A DNA stretch of 64,000 nucleotides. Origin: Pirellula sp. GTDB lineage: Bacteria > Planctomycetota > Planctomycetia > Pirellulales > Pirellulaceae. The notes under the pieces are model-generated. The model saw only the letters and a program-made list of their open reading frames with translations. It was not told where the DNA came from and made no database searches. The stretch is from assembly GCA_021300155.1 (NCBI GenBank), contig JAJTID010000017.1, forward strand, positions 1 through 64,000, written 5' to 3'. The position numbers were made by a program, and so were the translations under genes. Position 1 is the first letter of the stretch. Each line of letters starts with the position of its first letter. Below, piece by piece: positions 52,461 through 61,743 of this stretch.

Positions 52461-54470
52461 TTATTTTTTCGGTAGCTCGGTTTTTTGCCAGCCCCAGCGA
52501 TGCAGATTGCGAGAGTCGGAATACCTAGCTGCCGATCCAGTCGATCCGAGTACAACCACAATTAGTTTCTTGCTATCGCGCTCACTGCATGACACGAGAC
52601 ATGCGCCTGCGGCATCGGTTGTTCCTGTCTTGACTCCGATGAATCCGTCAATACCCAACAGCTGATTGGTGTTGCGCCAAGCCACATCTCGCTTGTAGCC
52701 GGATACACCGTGAACTGTGCACTTGTATTCTCGCGTTCCAACAATCTCTCGAAGTAATGGTGACGACAATACGGTGTTTGCTAGCTTCGCAAGATCCACG
52801 CAACTGCTTCGGTGCTCTGCATGAGTCAATCCATGAGGATTAACAAAATGGCTTTGATTCATTCCCAGTCGCAACACTTCTGCGTTCATGGCTGCGATAA
52901 ACATGGCGAGTGGGTCCGTTTCATTACAACCATCGGGGCGCAGGCGTTCTCCAAAATGCTCCGCGAACGCAACGGAAGCATCGTTTCCTGACGGTAGCAT
53001 CAGACCAAAGAGCGCGTCCTTGACCTTTAAGGATTCGCCAGCTCGAACAGTCGATGTCGATCCGATGGTATCATCGGCTCTTCGGGAATAGAGCAGTGAT
53101 TCCTCCAAAATCTTGGGATCTTTGGCAGCCTCTTTAGCAATCAACCAAGCGGTCATCATCTTCGTGGTGCTTGCAAAGTCCAACTTCTCATCTTGTTCAT
53201 CGCCATCGATTATTTCTCCTGAATCGCCATCGACGATTACCCAAGCTTTGGCGGACACAAATGGCCGACCCTCGATCTCGTCGCGAGGTTCTTTGCCAGG
53301 TAAGGGTAAAGAGTCTTCCTTGGCCTCAGGCCCCAATTGAATCGAGCCAAGTTTGGCCCACGTGGCTGCATCTACTTTGCCTGTCGGTTCTAGATTTTGT
53401 CCCAATTGAAATTTTTTCGTGGCAGCCTCGGTCATCGAACCAAAATCTCCATCGACAGTTAGATTTGGAGAAGGGGAGATCTTTGCATTGAGAGCGCGCT
53501 GCAATGACTCCACCAACTCGCCAGTAGAACCGACTTGAAGAACCGTGGGAACAACCGCCTCTCCGGTACCTGGAGGATTGAACCAATCGTGCGCAATCTT
53601 GCCAATCCTTCCACAGAGTAGTTCTGCGGCGTTGTCATCTGTCCAGCGTGTGTCTTTATTCTTCGATGTCAACACAACCATCGCCAGCATCCCTTTTGGC
53701 GTTTTGAACAAACCGGCATCGGTTCGTACGTCCGAGACAGCACCAGTCTTGTTGTAGGACTTTACCGATTTGGGGAGCATGCGACGTAGTTTTGTATCGT
53801 CATCGCAAGCAGCCAAATGCAGTAGCATTTTCTCAGAAGCATTGGCGGACACGAGCGTTTTGGCATTCAACTGCTCCAGTAGTTTAAGCATGTCCCTTGC
53901 AGTGGTGCTCCCGAGACCATATGCCTGGCTCCGTTCAGGAGCAATCGACGATTCTCGCCGAAAGACTTTGGCATGGAGTTGTGTTTCTGGCATCCCCATG
54001 TCTCGCATGGTGCTTGCGGTACTCGCAAGCCCGATCTGGTCGACAACCAAATTGGTAGCTGTGTTGTCCGAGTATCGAATCATCAGCCTCGCAGCGGTTT
54101 CTAACGACAATTGCATGCCGCTTTGAAAGTGATCCGTCAAGATTCCCGACCCGGGTACTTTGTCCGATTCGTGGAGTGTGACCATCGAATCCAATTGGAC
54201 ATTCTTCAGTTCTGCTTGGCGATAGAGCTCGATCAATACCGGGAACTTGATCAAGCTCGCGGTAGGCATAACTTCGGTTTCGTTGTGCAGGTACGTTTCA
54301 CCTGTCTCTAGATTCTTGATCGCCACAGCGACGCTTCCCGCATGCGCTTCGATCACCGGTTTCAACTCGTTGGCCAGGTCCGCGCGAACACCCGAACGGA
54401 GAATCAACAGTGCAAGAAAAAATAAAGAAAGGCAATACTTCGATCTCGGTATTTGATGCGCAAGCAACAT
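52461..54470 (-). CDS. Serine hydrolase fusion: class A beta-lactamase-like, PG-binding and D,D-carboxypeptidase domains
   Basis: The 669-residue secreted protein has a signal peptide (to ~30, GVRA). Domain 1 (~40-295) has the serine-hydrolase set S72-x-x-K75 (SLIK), S134-D-N136 and K241-T-G243 of class A beta-lactamases. It lacks the ExxLN omega-loop motif, so deacylation of beta-lactams is doubtful. Residues ~312-375 are a PG_binding_1 domain (VGSTGELVESLQRALN, DGDFGSMTEAATKKFQ). Domain 3 (~405-655) is a peptidase S11 D-alanyl-D-alanine carboxypeptidase with STTK (434-437), SGN (494-496) and KTGTT (614-618). Two penicillin-binding-type active sites in one chain is unusual. It presumably trims periplasmic peptidoglycan. 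The longest frame start at 54470 was kept. Confidence 0.88.
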   Translation of the reverse strand: MLLAHQIPRSKYCLSLFFLALLILRSGVRADLANELKPVIEAHAGSVAVAIKNLETGETYLHNETEVMPTASLIKFPVLIELYRQAELKNVQLDSMVTLHESDKVPGSGILTDHFQSGMQLSLETAARLMIRYSDNTATNLVVDQIGLASTASTMRDMGMPETQLHAKVFRRESSIAPERSQAYGLGSTTARDMLKLLEQLNAKTLVSANASEKMLLHLAACDDDTKLRRMLPKSVKSYNKTGAVSDVRTDAGLFKTPKGMLAMVVLTSKNKDTRWTDDNAAELLCGRIGKIAHDWFNPPGTGEAVVPTVLQVGSTGELVESLQRALNAKISPSPNLTVDGDFGSMTEAATKKFQLGQNLEPTGKVDAATWAKLGSIQLGPEAKEDSLPLPGKEPRDEIEGRPFVSAKAWVIVDGDSGEIIDGDEQDEKLDFASTTKMMTAWLIAKEAAKDPKILEESLLYSRRADDTIGSTSTVRAGESLKVKDALFGLMLPSGNDASVAFAEHFGERLRPDGCNETDPLAMFIAAMNAEVLRLGMNQSHFVNPHGLTHAEHRSSCVDLAKLANTVLSSPLLREIVGTREYKCTVHGVSGYKRDVAWRNTNQLLGIDGFIGVKTGTTDAAGACLVSCSERDSKKLIVVVLGSTGSAARYSDSRNLHRWGWQKTELPKK

Positions 54471-54603
54471 GAGGAGCTCATCGGTTCGCGATTAACTTAG
54501 TTGAAAGTCAATATGTTAATCGCTCTGCTCGCAAAGGAATACGGATCGCGAGGAGAAATCGTCGCGACGAAAAGGGACCTTATTCAAGAAAGATCAGATA
54601 AAA

Positions 54604-55086
54604 CTAGTTTGTTGCTCGTGCGATCTTCATGCATTCGAGAAGGGCGTTTGCTGACTCTTCTCCTTTGTTGCCCATGTTGCCGCCAGCTCGCTGAATCGCT
54701 TGTTCCAGAGAGTTGACGGTTAAGAGACCGAGAGCGACGGGCTTGTTGTAATCGAGAGATAGCTGCATCAATGCCATGCTCACTGCACGATTAATATGCT
54801 GGTCGTGAGATGTTTCACCACGGATAACAGCTCCCAATGCGATGACTCCTTGGCACTTTGGATTGGTGATGATTCGTTGCGTTCCGAACGGCAGTTCCCA
54901 AGCTCCCGGAACTCGAACGATAACAATCTGTTCATCGCTCGCTCCAGCGGAGAGAAGTGTGCGGACAGCACCGTCGCATAGTTTTCCAGTGATGTGATCG
55001 TTGTAAGTTGAAACAACGATAGCCACTTGGCAGTCTTCGCGATTGCTTTGGAAAAGCTGTGTTGGCAGGGAAAGTTCTTGAGGCAT
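54604..55086 (-). CDS. ribH: 6,7-dimethyl-8-ribityllumazine synthase
   Basis: RibH condenses 5-amino-6-ribitylamino-uracil with a four-carbon phosphate in riboflavin synthesis, forming cage-like assemblies. The active-site segment GAVIRGETSHDQHI contains the conserved His residues, PGAWELPFGTQRI is the family's substrate region, and GLLTVNSLEQAIQRAG is diagnostic. Length 160 aa is normal. It starts 19 bases after the rho stop codon on the same strand, so it is transcribed with rho. Confidence 0.97.
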   Translation of the reverse strand: MPQELSLPTQLFQSNREDCQVAIVVSTYNDHITGKLCDGAVRTLLSAGASDEQIVIVRVPGAWELPFGTQRIITNPKCQGVIALGAVIRGETSHDQHINRAVSMALMQLSLDYNKPVALGLLTVNSLEQAIQRAGGNMGNKGEESANALLECMKIARATN

Positions 55087-55105
55087 TTTAATGAAGGAGT
55101 TCTGT

Positions 55106-56509
55106 TTACGAATGATCAGGGCGGATGCCCAAAAGGAATTCTGCGTTTGTTTGAGTTTTCATCAGTTTCTGTCGCAGATACTCCATGGCATCGGTTGGGC
55201 TCTGCTCCGCTAAGGCTTTGCGCATCAGAGAGATGCGTTGATATTCTTGTGCGTCCAGCAAGGCTTCTTCTCGGCGCGTACCTGACAGATTGATATCGAT
55301 GGCTGGCCAAATTCTTCGGTCGACGAGGGATCGATCGAGGACAATTTCCATGTTGCCAGTCCCTTTGAATTCTTCAAAGATGACATCATCCATTTTGGAA
55401 CCGGTTGAGACAAGCGCCGTTGCAATGATTGTTAAGGAACCGCCTTCTTCGACCTTTCTCGCGGCACCGAAAAAGGATTTCGGCTTTTGCATCGCGTTGG
55501 CATCTAACCCGCCTGTGAGCAATTTCCCTGACTGAGTGCATTCACCATTCCAAGCTCGCGCCAATCGCGTGATACTGTCCAAGAAGATAACAACGTCGAT
55601 TCCGTCCTCGACGAGGCGTTTGGCTTTTTCCAATACCATTTGGCTTACTTGGATGTGACGCGATGCAGGTTCGTCAAATGTACTGCTTACGACTTCGCAT
55701 TTGGGGCCGCGCACTTCTCGCTGCATGTCGGTTACCTCTTCGGGTCTCTCGTCGATCAGCAAAATAATGACATAGGTGCTTGGGTAGTTTTCGAGCACCG
55801 CTTTCGACATCTTTTGAAGCAAGATGGTTTTGCCTGCTCGTGGTGGCGAGACAATCAAGCCGCGTTGTCCGAATCCTAAGGGAGCGATCAAATCCACGAC
55901 GCGCGTTTCGATTTTGTCAGGAGTGGTCTCCAGTACGATTCGCGTATTTGGATGAAGCGGTGTAAGGGAATCGAATGGCTTGCGACTTTTGACTTCGTTG
56001 GGGTTACGGTGATTAATCGCTTCGACCCGGAGCAGTGCGAAGTAGCGCTCGTTTTCTTTCGGAGGACGGATTTGTCCCGAGATCGTCATTCCCGTGCTCA
56101 AATTGAATCGACGGATTTGCGATGGTGAAATATAGATATCGTCAGTACACGAAACGTAATGATGGCTTGACGACCTCAAGAATCCGAAACCATCATTCAA
56201 TATCTCTAGCGTCCCCTCCCCGTAAAGGATACCGGATGAGAGGAGTTTTGCCTTGAGAACTTGATAGATCAGTTCTTGCCGATCAAGAGACTCTGCATTT
56301 TGAATACTCTCGGACCTCGCCAATGACAAAACATTCTCAGTCGACATTTGCTGCAGGGTTGCAAAGTCAATGGGCGATTCTCCAGCGGAACCGCGAGTTG
56401 CGTGTTGCCGGTCTTTGTAAAGCTCTTCGGAAAGCGACAGCGGTTCTTTGTCACGACTTTGAGAAGAATTGGAGCGACGGGGTGACCCGTTATGTTCGTG
56501 GCCGTTCAT
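55106..56509 (-). CDS. rho: Transcription termination factor Rho
   Basis: Rho is the hexameric RNA-dependent ATPase that ends transcription. The N-terminal ~85 residues form a polar extension and a helical domain. The RNA-binding cold-shock-like domain is at ~90-165 ([32 protein letters not shown]). The ATPase core follows, with the P-loop [12 protein letters not shown] (221-232), [26 protein letters not shown] (Walker B) and [11 protein letters not shown]. Length 467 aa is longer than E. coli Rho (419) because of the N-terminus. It is the upstream gene of the rho-ribH pair. Confidence 0.97.
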   Translation of the reverse strand: MNGHEHNGSPRRSNSSQSRDKEPLSLSEELYKDRQHATRGSAGESPIDFATLQQMSTENVLSLARSESIQNAESLDRQELIYQVLKAKLLSSGILYGEGTLEILNDGFGFLRSSSHHYVSCTDDIYISPSQIRRFNLSTGMTISGQIRPPKENERYFALLRVEAINHRNPNEVKSRKPFDSLTPLHPNTRIVLETTPDKIETRVVDLIAPLGFGQRGLIVSPPRAGKTILLQKMSKAVLENYPSTYVIILLIDERPEEVTDMQREVRGPKCEVVSSTFDEPASRHIQVSQMVLEKAKRLVEDGIDVVIFLDSITRLARAWNGECTQSGKLLTGGLDANAMQKPKSFFGAARKVEEGGSLTIIATALVSTGSKMDDVIFEEFKGTGNMEIVLDRSLVDRRIWPAIDINLSGTRREEALLDAQEYQRISLMRKALAEQSPTDAMEYLRQKLMKTQTNAEFLLGIRPDHS

Positions 56510-56783
56510 GAAAAGTTGGATGGGAGGCTCGGGTCCCGTTGTTGGAGTCGTTGTTGGTGACTCGAAGCGAGCGATGGCATGAGATGGTGGGGAAAGAAGA
56601 GTGATGAGCCGCAGCCCAAGCGTGCATTATAGAACGCAAAGCTACGACAACGCAACGGTGTAATTCAAAGGAATGCGTTTTGAATCCGCAGTATTTCAAT
56701 TGATTGTAGGTTGGTAGCACCGTGGCAGGCACTGACGACTCCGTCTGGCTGTATTGTTGGAGAACGCCCCCAAGGCGACAGAA
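56510..56783. other. 274-base gap between rho and the GT2 gene
   Basis: No gene, tRNA or strong hairpin is visible. It must contain the rho promoter on the minus strand. A short ORF here (to 56732) lacks coding character. Confidence 0.45.
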
Positions 56784-57410
56784 TTAGGGAGCTTTGGCCG
56801 TTGATGCTGCAGCAGCAAGTTGGTTGGTCGCCATTTTGGGCGGAGAAATTCTCCGATGAGATTGGTGCGTGACTTCCAGGTCTTCTAGAGAATCTTTGAC
56901 TTGCGACAGAGATGTGACGCCATCACGTCGCATCATTTGAAGACCATGGGATACTGTACGAACGGCGGGCCAGTTGTCTTCCAGTTTGCGGCCCCAGTCG
57001 TGCAATCGTTGCAGGAGTTGCTGATCGATTCGCCGAACGCGTGTTGCTGCCCTCGCGATAACGAGTTGTTCGTCTTTTCGCAACTTCCACAAGTGGAGTA
57101 CTTCTTCGAAGTCGATATCGTTGTAGGACTGGTGGAGGAAGATAAAGTCCCCTTTGGCTTGATACAACACCGACTCGACGGACTGTTCAGGACCGACCGT
57201 TTGTTGCTTTCGAACGACATCGAGCTGTGGGTACTTCCGCCTCAAGTCATCAAGAACTTCTGGTGTGGCATCCGACGAATGGTCATCTACCACGATGAGC
57301 TGAACATCCGTGGCCAGGTCGGTAAGCAACTCAAGCAACCGCTCGATCCGATTCTCGATCTGGCTTTGAAGGTCGCGAACAGGAAAAATGATACTCAGCG
57401 AGTCTTTCAT
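56784..57410 (-). CDS. Short GT2-family glycosyltransferase
   Basis: The N-terminus has the GT-A pattern: SIIFPVRD, then IVVDDHSSDATPEVLDDL. The expected DxD region, AKGDFIFLHQSYNDID, is altered, with HQSYND in place of a standard DADD. The protein is only 208 aa and lacks a C-terminal extension or membrane segment. It may be a reduced or non-catalytic family member. It is divergent from the WcaJ-like sugar transferase gene, 244 bases away, and may act in the same polysaccharide pathway. Confidence 0.75.
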   Translation of the reverse strand: MKDSLSIIFPVRDLQSQIENRIERLLELLTDLATDVQLIVVDDHSSDATPEVLDDLRRKYPQLDVVRKQQTVGPEQSVESVLYQAKGDFIFLHQSYNDIDFEEVLHLWKLRKDEQLVIARAATRVRRIDQQLLQRLHDWGRKLEDNWPAVRTVSHGLQMMRRDGVTSLSQVKDSLEDLEVTHQSHRRISPPKMATNQLAAAASTAKAP

Positions 57411-57502
57411 ACAGCCACTCGTAGGAATACATGCAAAAGAGGATCCACCAGTTGAGGTTGTTTCGGCGTGGCGTACATGCGGGGTTGAATGACTGCCAAG
57501 AG

Positions 57503-57530
57503 ATTCTGACTGTAACGATTATTCTGACTG
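57503..57530. promoter_or_regulatory. Direct repeat ATTCTGACTG in the divergent promoter region
   Basis: The 10-base unit occurs exactly twice, at 57503-57512 and 57521-57530, 18 bases apart, midway between the GT2 and sugar transferase genes. A TTGACA follows at 57544-57549. The spacing suits a regulator binding two sites, but none is known. Confidence 0.4.
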
Positions 57531-57654
57531 CGTCGTCGATACCTTGACACCTCGATCGAAGGTCGCGTCAAAATTTCGTCGTGTGTCGCGATCATAATCT
57601 AAGGCTTAAGGTCGAGCTGATTGATTCGTCCTCATTTCTCAATACAAAGTCTCT

Positions 57655-59052
57655 ATGTCCCCCACTGCAATACGTCCCACGCGAATGCTATTACCGGTAG
57701 TTCTGCGTGTTGTTGACTCTATTTTGTTATGCGCGACATTGCCTTTGGTGCAATGGCTAACAAGCCAACCTCAGAATAGCCTTACGACGATTGCGTGCCT
57801 AGTTTCCTGTATCGCGTTGTTTGTGGTTGGCGAAGCCTGTGGAATCTATCGCCCAAGTCGCGGTCGATCGGCGGACAGTGAAGTAGTCATATGTACTCTC
57901 GCTTGGTCATTAACATGCATCATGCTTTTGCTGGTAGGTGTGTTCACCAAGCAGATCGATTCCTTTGCAAGGTCGAGTATGGTGCTTTGGTACGTGATCT
58001 GCGGACTTCTACTGATAAGCAGCCATATGACTGTCCGGGCTGTACTGGAGTCGATGGGAAAGCGAGGCGTCGGAATGAAGCGTACTGCAATTATTGGCGC
58101 CAATCGACTCGGCTACGACATCGCCAAGAACGCAGCTCAGTCTACCGATAGCGGCTTGTCTGTGGTTGGTTTTTTCGATGATCGAGGTTGTGAACGACGA
58201 CTCGCAACCGACGTTGATTTGCCGTTTGTCGGAAACACATCCGATCTGCTTGCCATGGTCCATCGAAACGAGATTGATCACGTTTTGATCGCTTTGCCCA
58301 TGCGAGCGGAGAAAAGAATACAATCGTTGCTGAATGAGTTCGGTAATACAACAGCCTCTGTCTACATTGTACCGGACTTCTTTGTTTTTGAACTACTTCA
58401 TTCTAGATGGACGCACGTCGGTGGTTTACCTGTCGTGAGCGTGTTTGAGTCACCGATGTATGGTGTCGATGGCTGGGTCAAGCGGGCGTTAGATTTGACT
58501 CTGAGCCTCGCGGGAGTCGTATTGATTTCACCTGTGTTTGTTATATGTGCATTGCTCGTCAAGTTTTCTTCGAAGGGCCCGGTGTTCTTTCGTCAGAAAC
58601 GATATGGTTTGGACGGGAAAGAGATATTGGTTTGGAAGTTTCGCTCGATGTTCACGTGCGACAATGGTCCCGTGGTAAAGCAAGCGACCAAGGGAGATCC
58701 TCGAATTACCCGTGTCGGGGCAATACTTCGCAAGACTTCTCTGGACGAATTACCGCAGCTGTTTAACGTAATCGAAGGCAGCATGTCGCTCGTAGGTCCT
58801 CGGCCCTTGGCGAACGCCCACAATGAGCACTTCCGGAAATTGGTGCGTGGCTTCATGATGCGTCATAAGGTAAAGCCAGGAATCACTGGGCTCGCCCAAG
58901 TGGAAGGCAGTCGCGGCGAAACTGAGACTGTAGAGAAAATGGAAGCGAGAATTGCGCTAGACCATCGCTATATCCGCGAATGGTCCGTTTGGATGGATAT
59001 CAAGATATTGATCAAAACGTTCATGGTTGTCTGGAAACAGGACGCTTACTAG
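57655..59052 (+). CDS. Polyprenyl-phosphate sugar phosphotransferase (WcaJ/PssY-like)
   Basis: This enzyme starts exopolysaccharide synthesis by moving a sugar-1-phosphate to undecaprenyl phosphate. Four to five N-terminal membrane segments (to ~125) are followed by a CoA-binding-like Rossmann domain (~142-260, [17 protein letters not shown]) and the C-terminal transferase domain (~275-460). The latter has [56 protein letters not shown] and LVGPRP, ending with the typical [15 protein letters not shown]. Length 465 aa is normal. Other genes for the polysaccharide are not in the window, apart from possibly the neighbouring GT2. Confidence 0.94.
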   Translation: MSPTAIRPTRMLLPVVLRVVDSILLCATLPLVQWLTSQPQNSLTTIACLVSCIALFVVGEACGIYRPSRGRSADSEVVICTLAWSLTCIMLLLVGVFTKQIDSFARSSMVLWYVICGLLLISSHMTVRAVLESMGKRGVGMKRTAIIGANRLGYDIAKNAAQSTDSGLSVVGFFDDRGCERRLATDVDLPFVGNTSDLLAMVHRNEIDHVLIALPMRAEKRIQSLLNEFGNTTASVYIVPDFFVFELLHSRWTHVGGLPVVSVFESPMYGVDGWVKRALDLTLSLAGVVLISPVFVICALLVKFSSKGPVFFRQKRYGLDGKEILVWKFRSMFTCDNGPVVKQATKGDPRITRVGAILRKTSLDELPQLFNVIEGSMSLVGPRPLANAHNEHFRKLVRGFMMRHKVKPGITGLAQVEGSRGETETVEKMEARIALDHRYIREWSVWMDIKILIKTFMVVWKQDAY

Positions 59053-59112
59053 GCGACTGTCATGGCCCACAAAAAGACTGTTTAAGATTTGCAGCAAAAC
59101 TCGGTTGTCGTT

Positions 59113-59138
59113 AGACTTCAGGGGAACTCTGCAAGTCT
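59113..59138 (+). promoter_or_regulatory. Stem-loop in the leader of gcvT
   Basis: AGACTTCAG pairs with CTG-C-AAGTCT (one bulged base) around a GGGAACT loop, about 65 bases before the gcvT ATG. It lacks the conserved core of a glycine riboswitch and no T-run follows. Its role is open. Confidence 0.35.
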
Positions 59139-59203
59139 GAATACAAGACGCTTGGAGTCAATCTACGCATTATTCCGACCGTTGAAAAGGTAACGTTTGC
59201 CCC

Positions 59204-60328
59204 ATGAGTTCCCAACTCTCGTCTACTCCATTGCATGCTTGGCACAAGTCAAACGGGGCGAGAATGGCCGAGTTTGCCGGCTTCGAAATGCCCATTCAGT
59301 ATGACGGAATCGTCGCGGAGCATATAGCTACTCGCACCGCCGCGGGTTTGTTCGACATTTCTCACATGGGCAGACTCCGTTTCGACGGACCGAGAGCTGA
59401 TCAACTGCTGGATCATCTACTCACTGCACGCGCCACTGATATGAAGATTGGGCAGGTGAGATACTCTCTCATGTGCAACGAAGAGGGTGGCGTTTTGGAC
59501 GACGTACTCGTTAGCTGTCTCGAAAGCCCCAGCGGCAAGGTCTATTTTCTTTTGGTCGTTAATGCGGGGAATCACGCCAAGATCGTGAAATGGATCCATC
59601 CTCATTTGGCGGACTTCCCTGATGTGGAGTATCACGATGTGACAAGCCAGACGGCGATGATCGCTGTTCAGGGGCCCAAGGCGTTGGAGATCTGCAAACC
59701 ACTTCTCCCCCCATCAGCCTTAACGCTTGGCTATTATCGAGCCAAAGTCACGGAGCAAATGAGCAAGCCGTGCGTGGTGTCGAGAACCGGCTACACTGGC
59801 GAGGATGGTTTTGAGCTGATCGTGAAGGCGGAGGATGCGCCACGAGTTTGGGAGAATATCCTCATGGCGGGCAGAAACCTTGGGGTTCGAGCGGCTGGAC
59901 TCGGAGCTCGCGACACCCTCCGACTAGAGGCTGGAATGCCTTTGTACGGACATGAACTAGATGAATCGATTGACCCATATCGTGCTGGTTTAGGTTTTGC
60001 CTGCAAGCTTGCAGATCGGCAGTTTTTGGGTCGTGAATCACTGTCCCGAATAAGTCAATCACCTCTCGTAGCAAAACGAGTTGGTTTGATTCTCGATGGC
60101 AAACGAGCAGCCAGGCAGGGTGCGTCGGTTTTGGACGCAGATTCTCGAACCGTTGGTACTGTAACGAGCGGCAGCTTCTCCCCGACACTTGATCGCCCTA
60201 TTGCTATGGCGTATGTTGAGCCTTCAATTGCGTTTGAGCAATCGAGGCTGGATGTTGATATTCGCGGTTCGCGTGTTTCCGCGACGATTGTTCCACTACC
60301 ATTTTATAAGCGTCCTACTTCTAAATGA
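59204..60328 (+). CDS. gcvT: Aminomethyltransferase (glycine cleavage T protein)
   Basis: GcvT releases ammonia from the aminomethyl group on lipoylated H protein and makes methylene-THF. Family segments are seen throughout: LHAWHKSNGARMAEFAGFEMPIQY, GLFDISHMGRL, VGQVRYSL-like QVRYSLMCNEEGGVLDD, MIAVQGPKALE, RTGYTGEDGFELIV and AAGLGARDTLRLEAGMPLYGHEL. Length 374 aa is normal. Its stop overlaps the gcvH start by 4 bases (ATGA at 60325-60328). Confidence 0.97.
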   Translation: MSSQLSSTPLHAWHKSNGARMAEFAGFEMPIQYDGIVAEHIATRTAAGLFDISHMGRLRFDGPRADQLLDHLLTARATDMKIGQVRYSLMCNEEGGVLDDVLVSCLESPSGKVYFLLVVNAGNHAKIVKWIHPHLADFPDVEYHDVTSQTAMIAVQGPKALEICKPLLPPSALTLGYYRAKVTEQMSKPCVVSRTGYTGEDGFELIVKAEDAPRVWENILMAGRNLGVRAAGLGARDTLRLEAGMPLYGHELDESIDPYRAGLGFACKLADRQFLGRESLSRISQSPLVAKRVGLILDGKRAARQGASVLDADSRTVGTVTSGSFSPTLDRPIAMAYVEPSIAFEQSRLDVDIRGSRVSATIVPLPFYKRPTSK

Positions 60329-60711
60329 GCATTACCCCTGATCAACTTCGTTTTTGCGAATCTCACGAATGGGCTCTTGCTCAAGATGGAATCGCGACCA
60401 TTGGTATATCCGCATTCGCTGTCGCAGAATTGACCGACCTCGTATTCATGGCATTGCCAAAAGTCGGCCAAACGGTGGTCGCCGGAAAAGAGTTTGGCGA
60501 AGTGGAAAGCGTGAAGGCGGTAAGCCCAATGTACAGCCCAGTCTCTGGAGAAGTCGTTGAAGTTCACGATGCGCTGGTAAACCAATTGGAAATCCTGAAT
60601 TCCGACCCCTATGAGGCAGGTTGGATTATGAAGGTAAAGATGAGCGACCCAAACGAGCTGAATAAGCTGCTGAGCTGGACAGATTATCAATCGCAATGCG
60701 GCGGTAGCTAA
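60325..60711 (+). CDS. gcvH: Glycine cleavage system H protein
   Basis: The 128-residue H protein shuttles the aminomethyl intermediate on a lipoyl arm. The lipoylation site is Lys64 in EVESVKAVSPMYSPVSGEVVE, and the N-terminal FCESHEWAL is diagnostic. It is coupled to gcvT by an ATGA overlap and followed after 46 bases by a lipoate-protein ligase that could lipoylate it. No gcvP follows. Confidence 0.97.
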   Translation: MSITPDQLRFCESHEWALAQDGIATIGISAFAVAELTDLVFMALPKVGQTVVAGKEFGEVESVKAVSPMYSPVSGEVVEVHDALVNQLEILNSDPYEAGWIMKVKMSDPNELNKLLSWTDYQSQCGGS

Positions 60712-60757
60712 TTGTTTACGTCCAGTCAGCTCGGCAACGCTGGATCTGGAAAAGCAC

Positions 60758-61555
60758 ATGTACTCGTACTGCAATTTCTTCATGGTCGCCAGGCTGCTAG
60801 ATTCTCAAATCCTTAGTCAAATCGATTCACCGAAGCCTGGGTTAGAAAACATGACTCTAGATGAGTCAATGCTGGACCGCATTCCCGCAGGCATTACCGC
60901 CATGCTTCGAGTATACCGATGGAGCCAGCCCACTTTGTCGCTTGGCCATTTTCAGACAATGCCAGAGGGCAATGTAGCCCCATGGAGCAACTTGCCTCGC
61001 GTCACTCGAAAGACAGGCGGTGGGGCAATCGTTCATCATCATGAGATAACTTATTGCATCGCTATTGCAAGTAGCTCTTTAGCCAGCAAGAAAGGCCATC
61101 ACGAAAAACTTTATAGAGCAGTTCACGACTCGATTGTTGATGCTTTGAGAGGTTTGGGCTGGAACGCACAATTATCGGAAAACTGCACGTGCAATATAAA
61201 TTCTGGTATTGGACGTTCTCCGTTTCTTTGTTTCGATCGAAGGTCACCTGTCGATGTCGTTATTGACGGAAAAAAAATTGTGGGTAGTGCGCAGCGACGG
61301 ACCAGTCAAGGATTAATTCAGCATGGCAGCATTTTGTTGCGAAGCTCAGTTCACGCCCCTCATCTGCCAGGTATTTTGGATATAGATCGATTCAATTCTT
61401 TGGAAAAGTCGAAAGTGAGTTTGCGGGAAAACGCATTTCCTGACGCAGAACCTGTCAAAGCAAAGGATGCAACGCCGAGCTGCTTGGAGTCTCAGCTCAA
61501 TGAAGAATGGTGTGTTGAAATTGTAAACAGAGGACTCTTTCTAGCACTTTCCTAA
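60758..61555 (+). CDS. Lipoate-protein ligase A/BPL-family protein
   Basis: The biotin/lipoate ligase fold is recognised from RVTRKTGGGAIVHHHEITYC (from residue 81, the lipoyl-AMP loop) and the catalytic-lysine region VIDGKKIVGSAQRR (Lys172/173). An N-terminal NMTLDESML and WSQPTLSLG are typical of LplA/LipM proteins. Length 265 aa is that of a single-domain transferase. The position just after gcvH suggests it attaches lipoate or octanoate to the H protein. ATG 60782 is an alternative start. Whether it uses free lipoate or octanoyl-ACP cannot be decided from sequence. Confidence 0.87.
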   Translation: MYSYCNFFMVARLLDSQILSQIDSPKPGLENMTLDESMLDRIPAGITAMLRVYRWSQPTLSLGHFQTMPEGNVAPWSNLPRVTRKTGGGAIVHHHEITYCIAIASSSLASKKGHHEKLYRAVHDSIVDALRGLGWNAQLSENCTCNINSGIGRSPFLCFDRRSPVDVVIDGKKIVGSAQRRTSQGLIQHGSILLRSSVHAPHLPGILDIDRFNSLEKSKVSLRENAFPDAEPVKAKDATPSCLESQLNEEWCVEIVNRGLFLALS

Positions 61556-61743
61556 ATCGCGAGCAAACGCTACCATTCATTGGCTCTTTTTCTGGCTACC
61601 CAACGCAGATGCGGTGCAATGATTGTCCTCTGCAGTGTCCTTTTTATTATTAATTTTTGATGGATTTTGGTTACCGCCCTAGTAGTTTGGAATTTGGTGC
61701 TCACAGCATCGAGTAGTTAGTCGAGCGACGAGAGGTATTCGCA

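Noticed and set aside
52461-54470. Beta-lactam resistance gene
   Set aside because: The class A-like domain lacks the ExxLN omega-loop motif and is fused to PG-binding and carboxypeptidase domains, so a wall-remodelling role is more likely.
59053-59203. Glycine riboswitch upstream of gcvT
   Set aside because: The 151-base leader has one bulged hairpin but no tandem aptamer-like conserved core.
60304-60783. 159-residue open frame opposite gcvH
   Set aside because: Shadow of gcvH, which has its lipoyl-lysine site and an overlap with gcvT.
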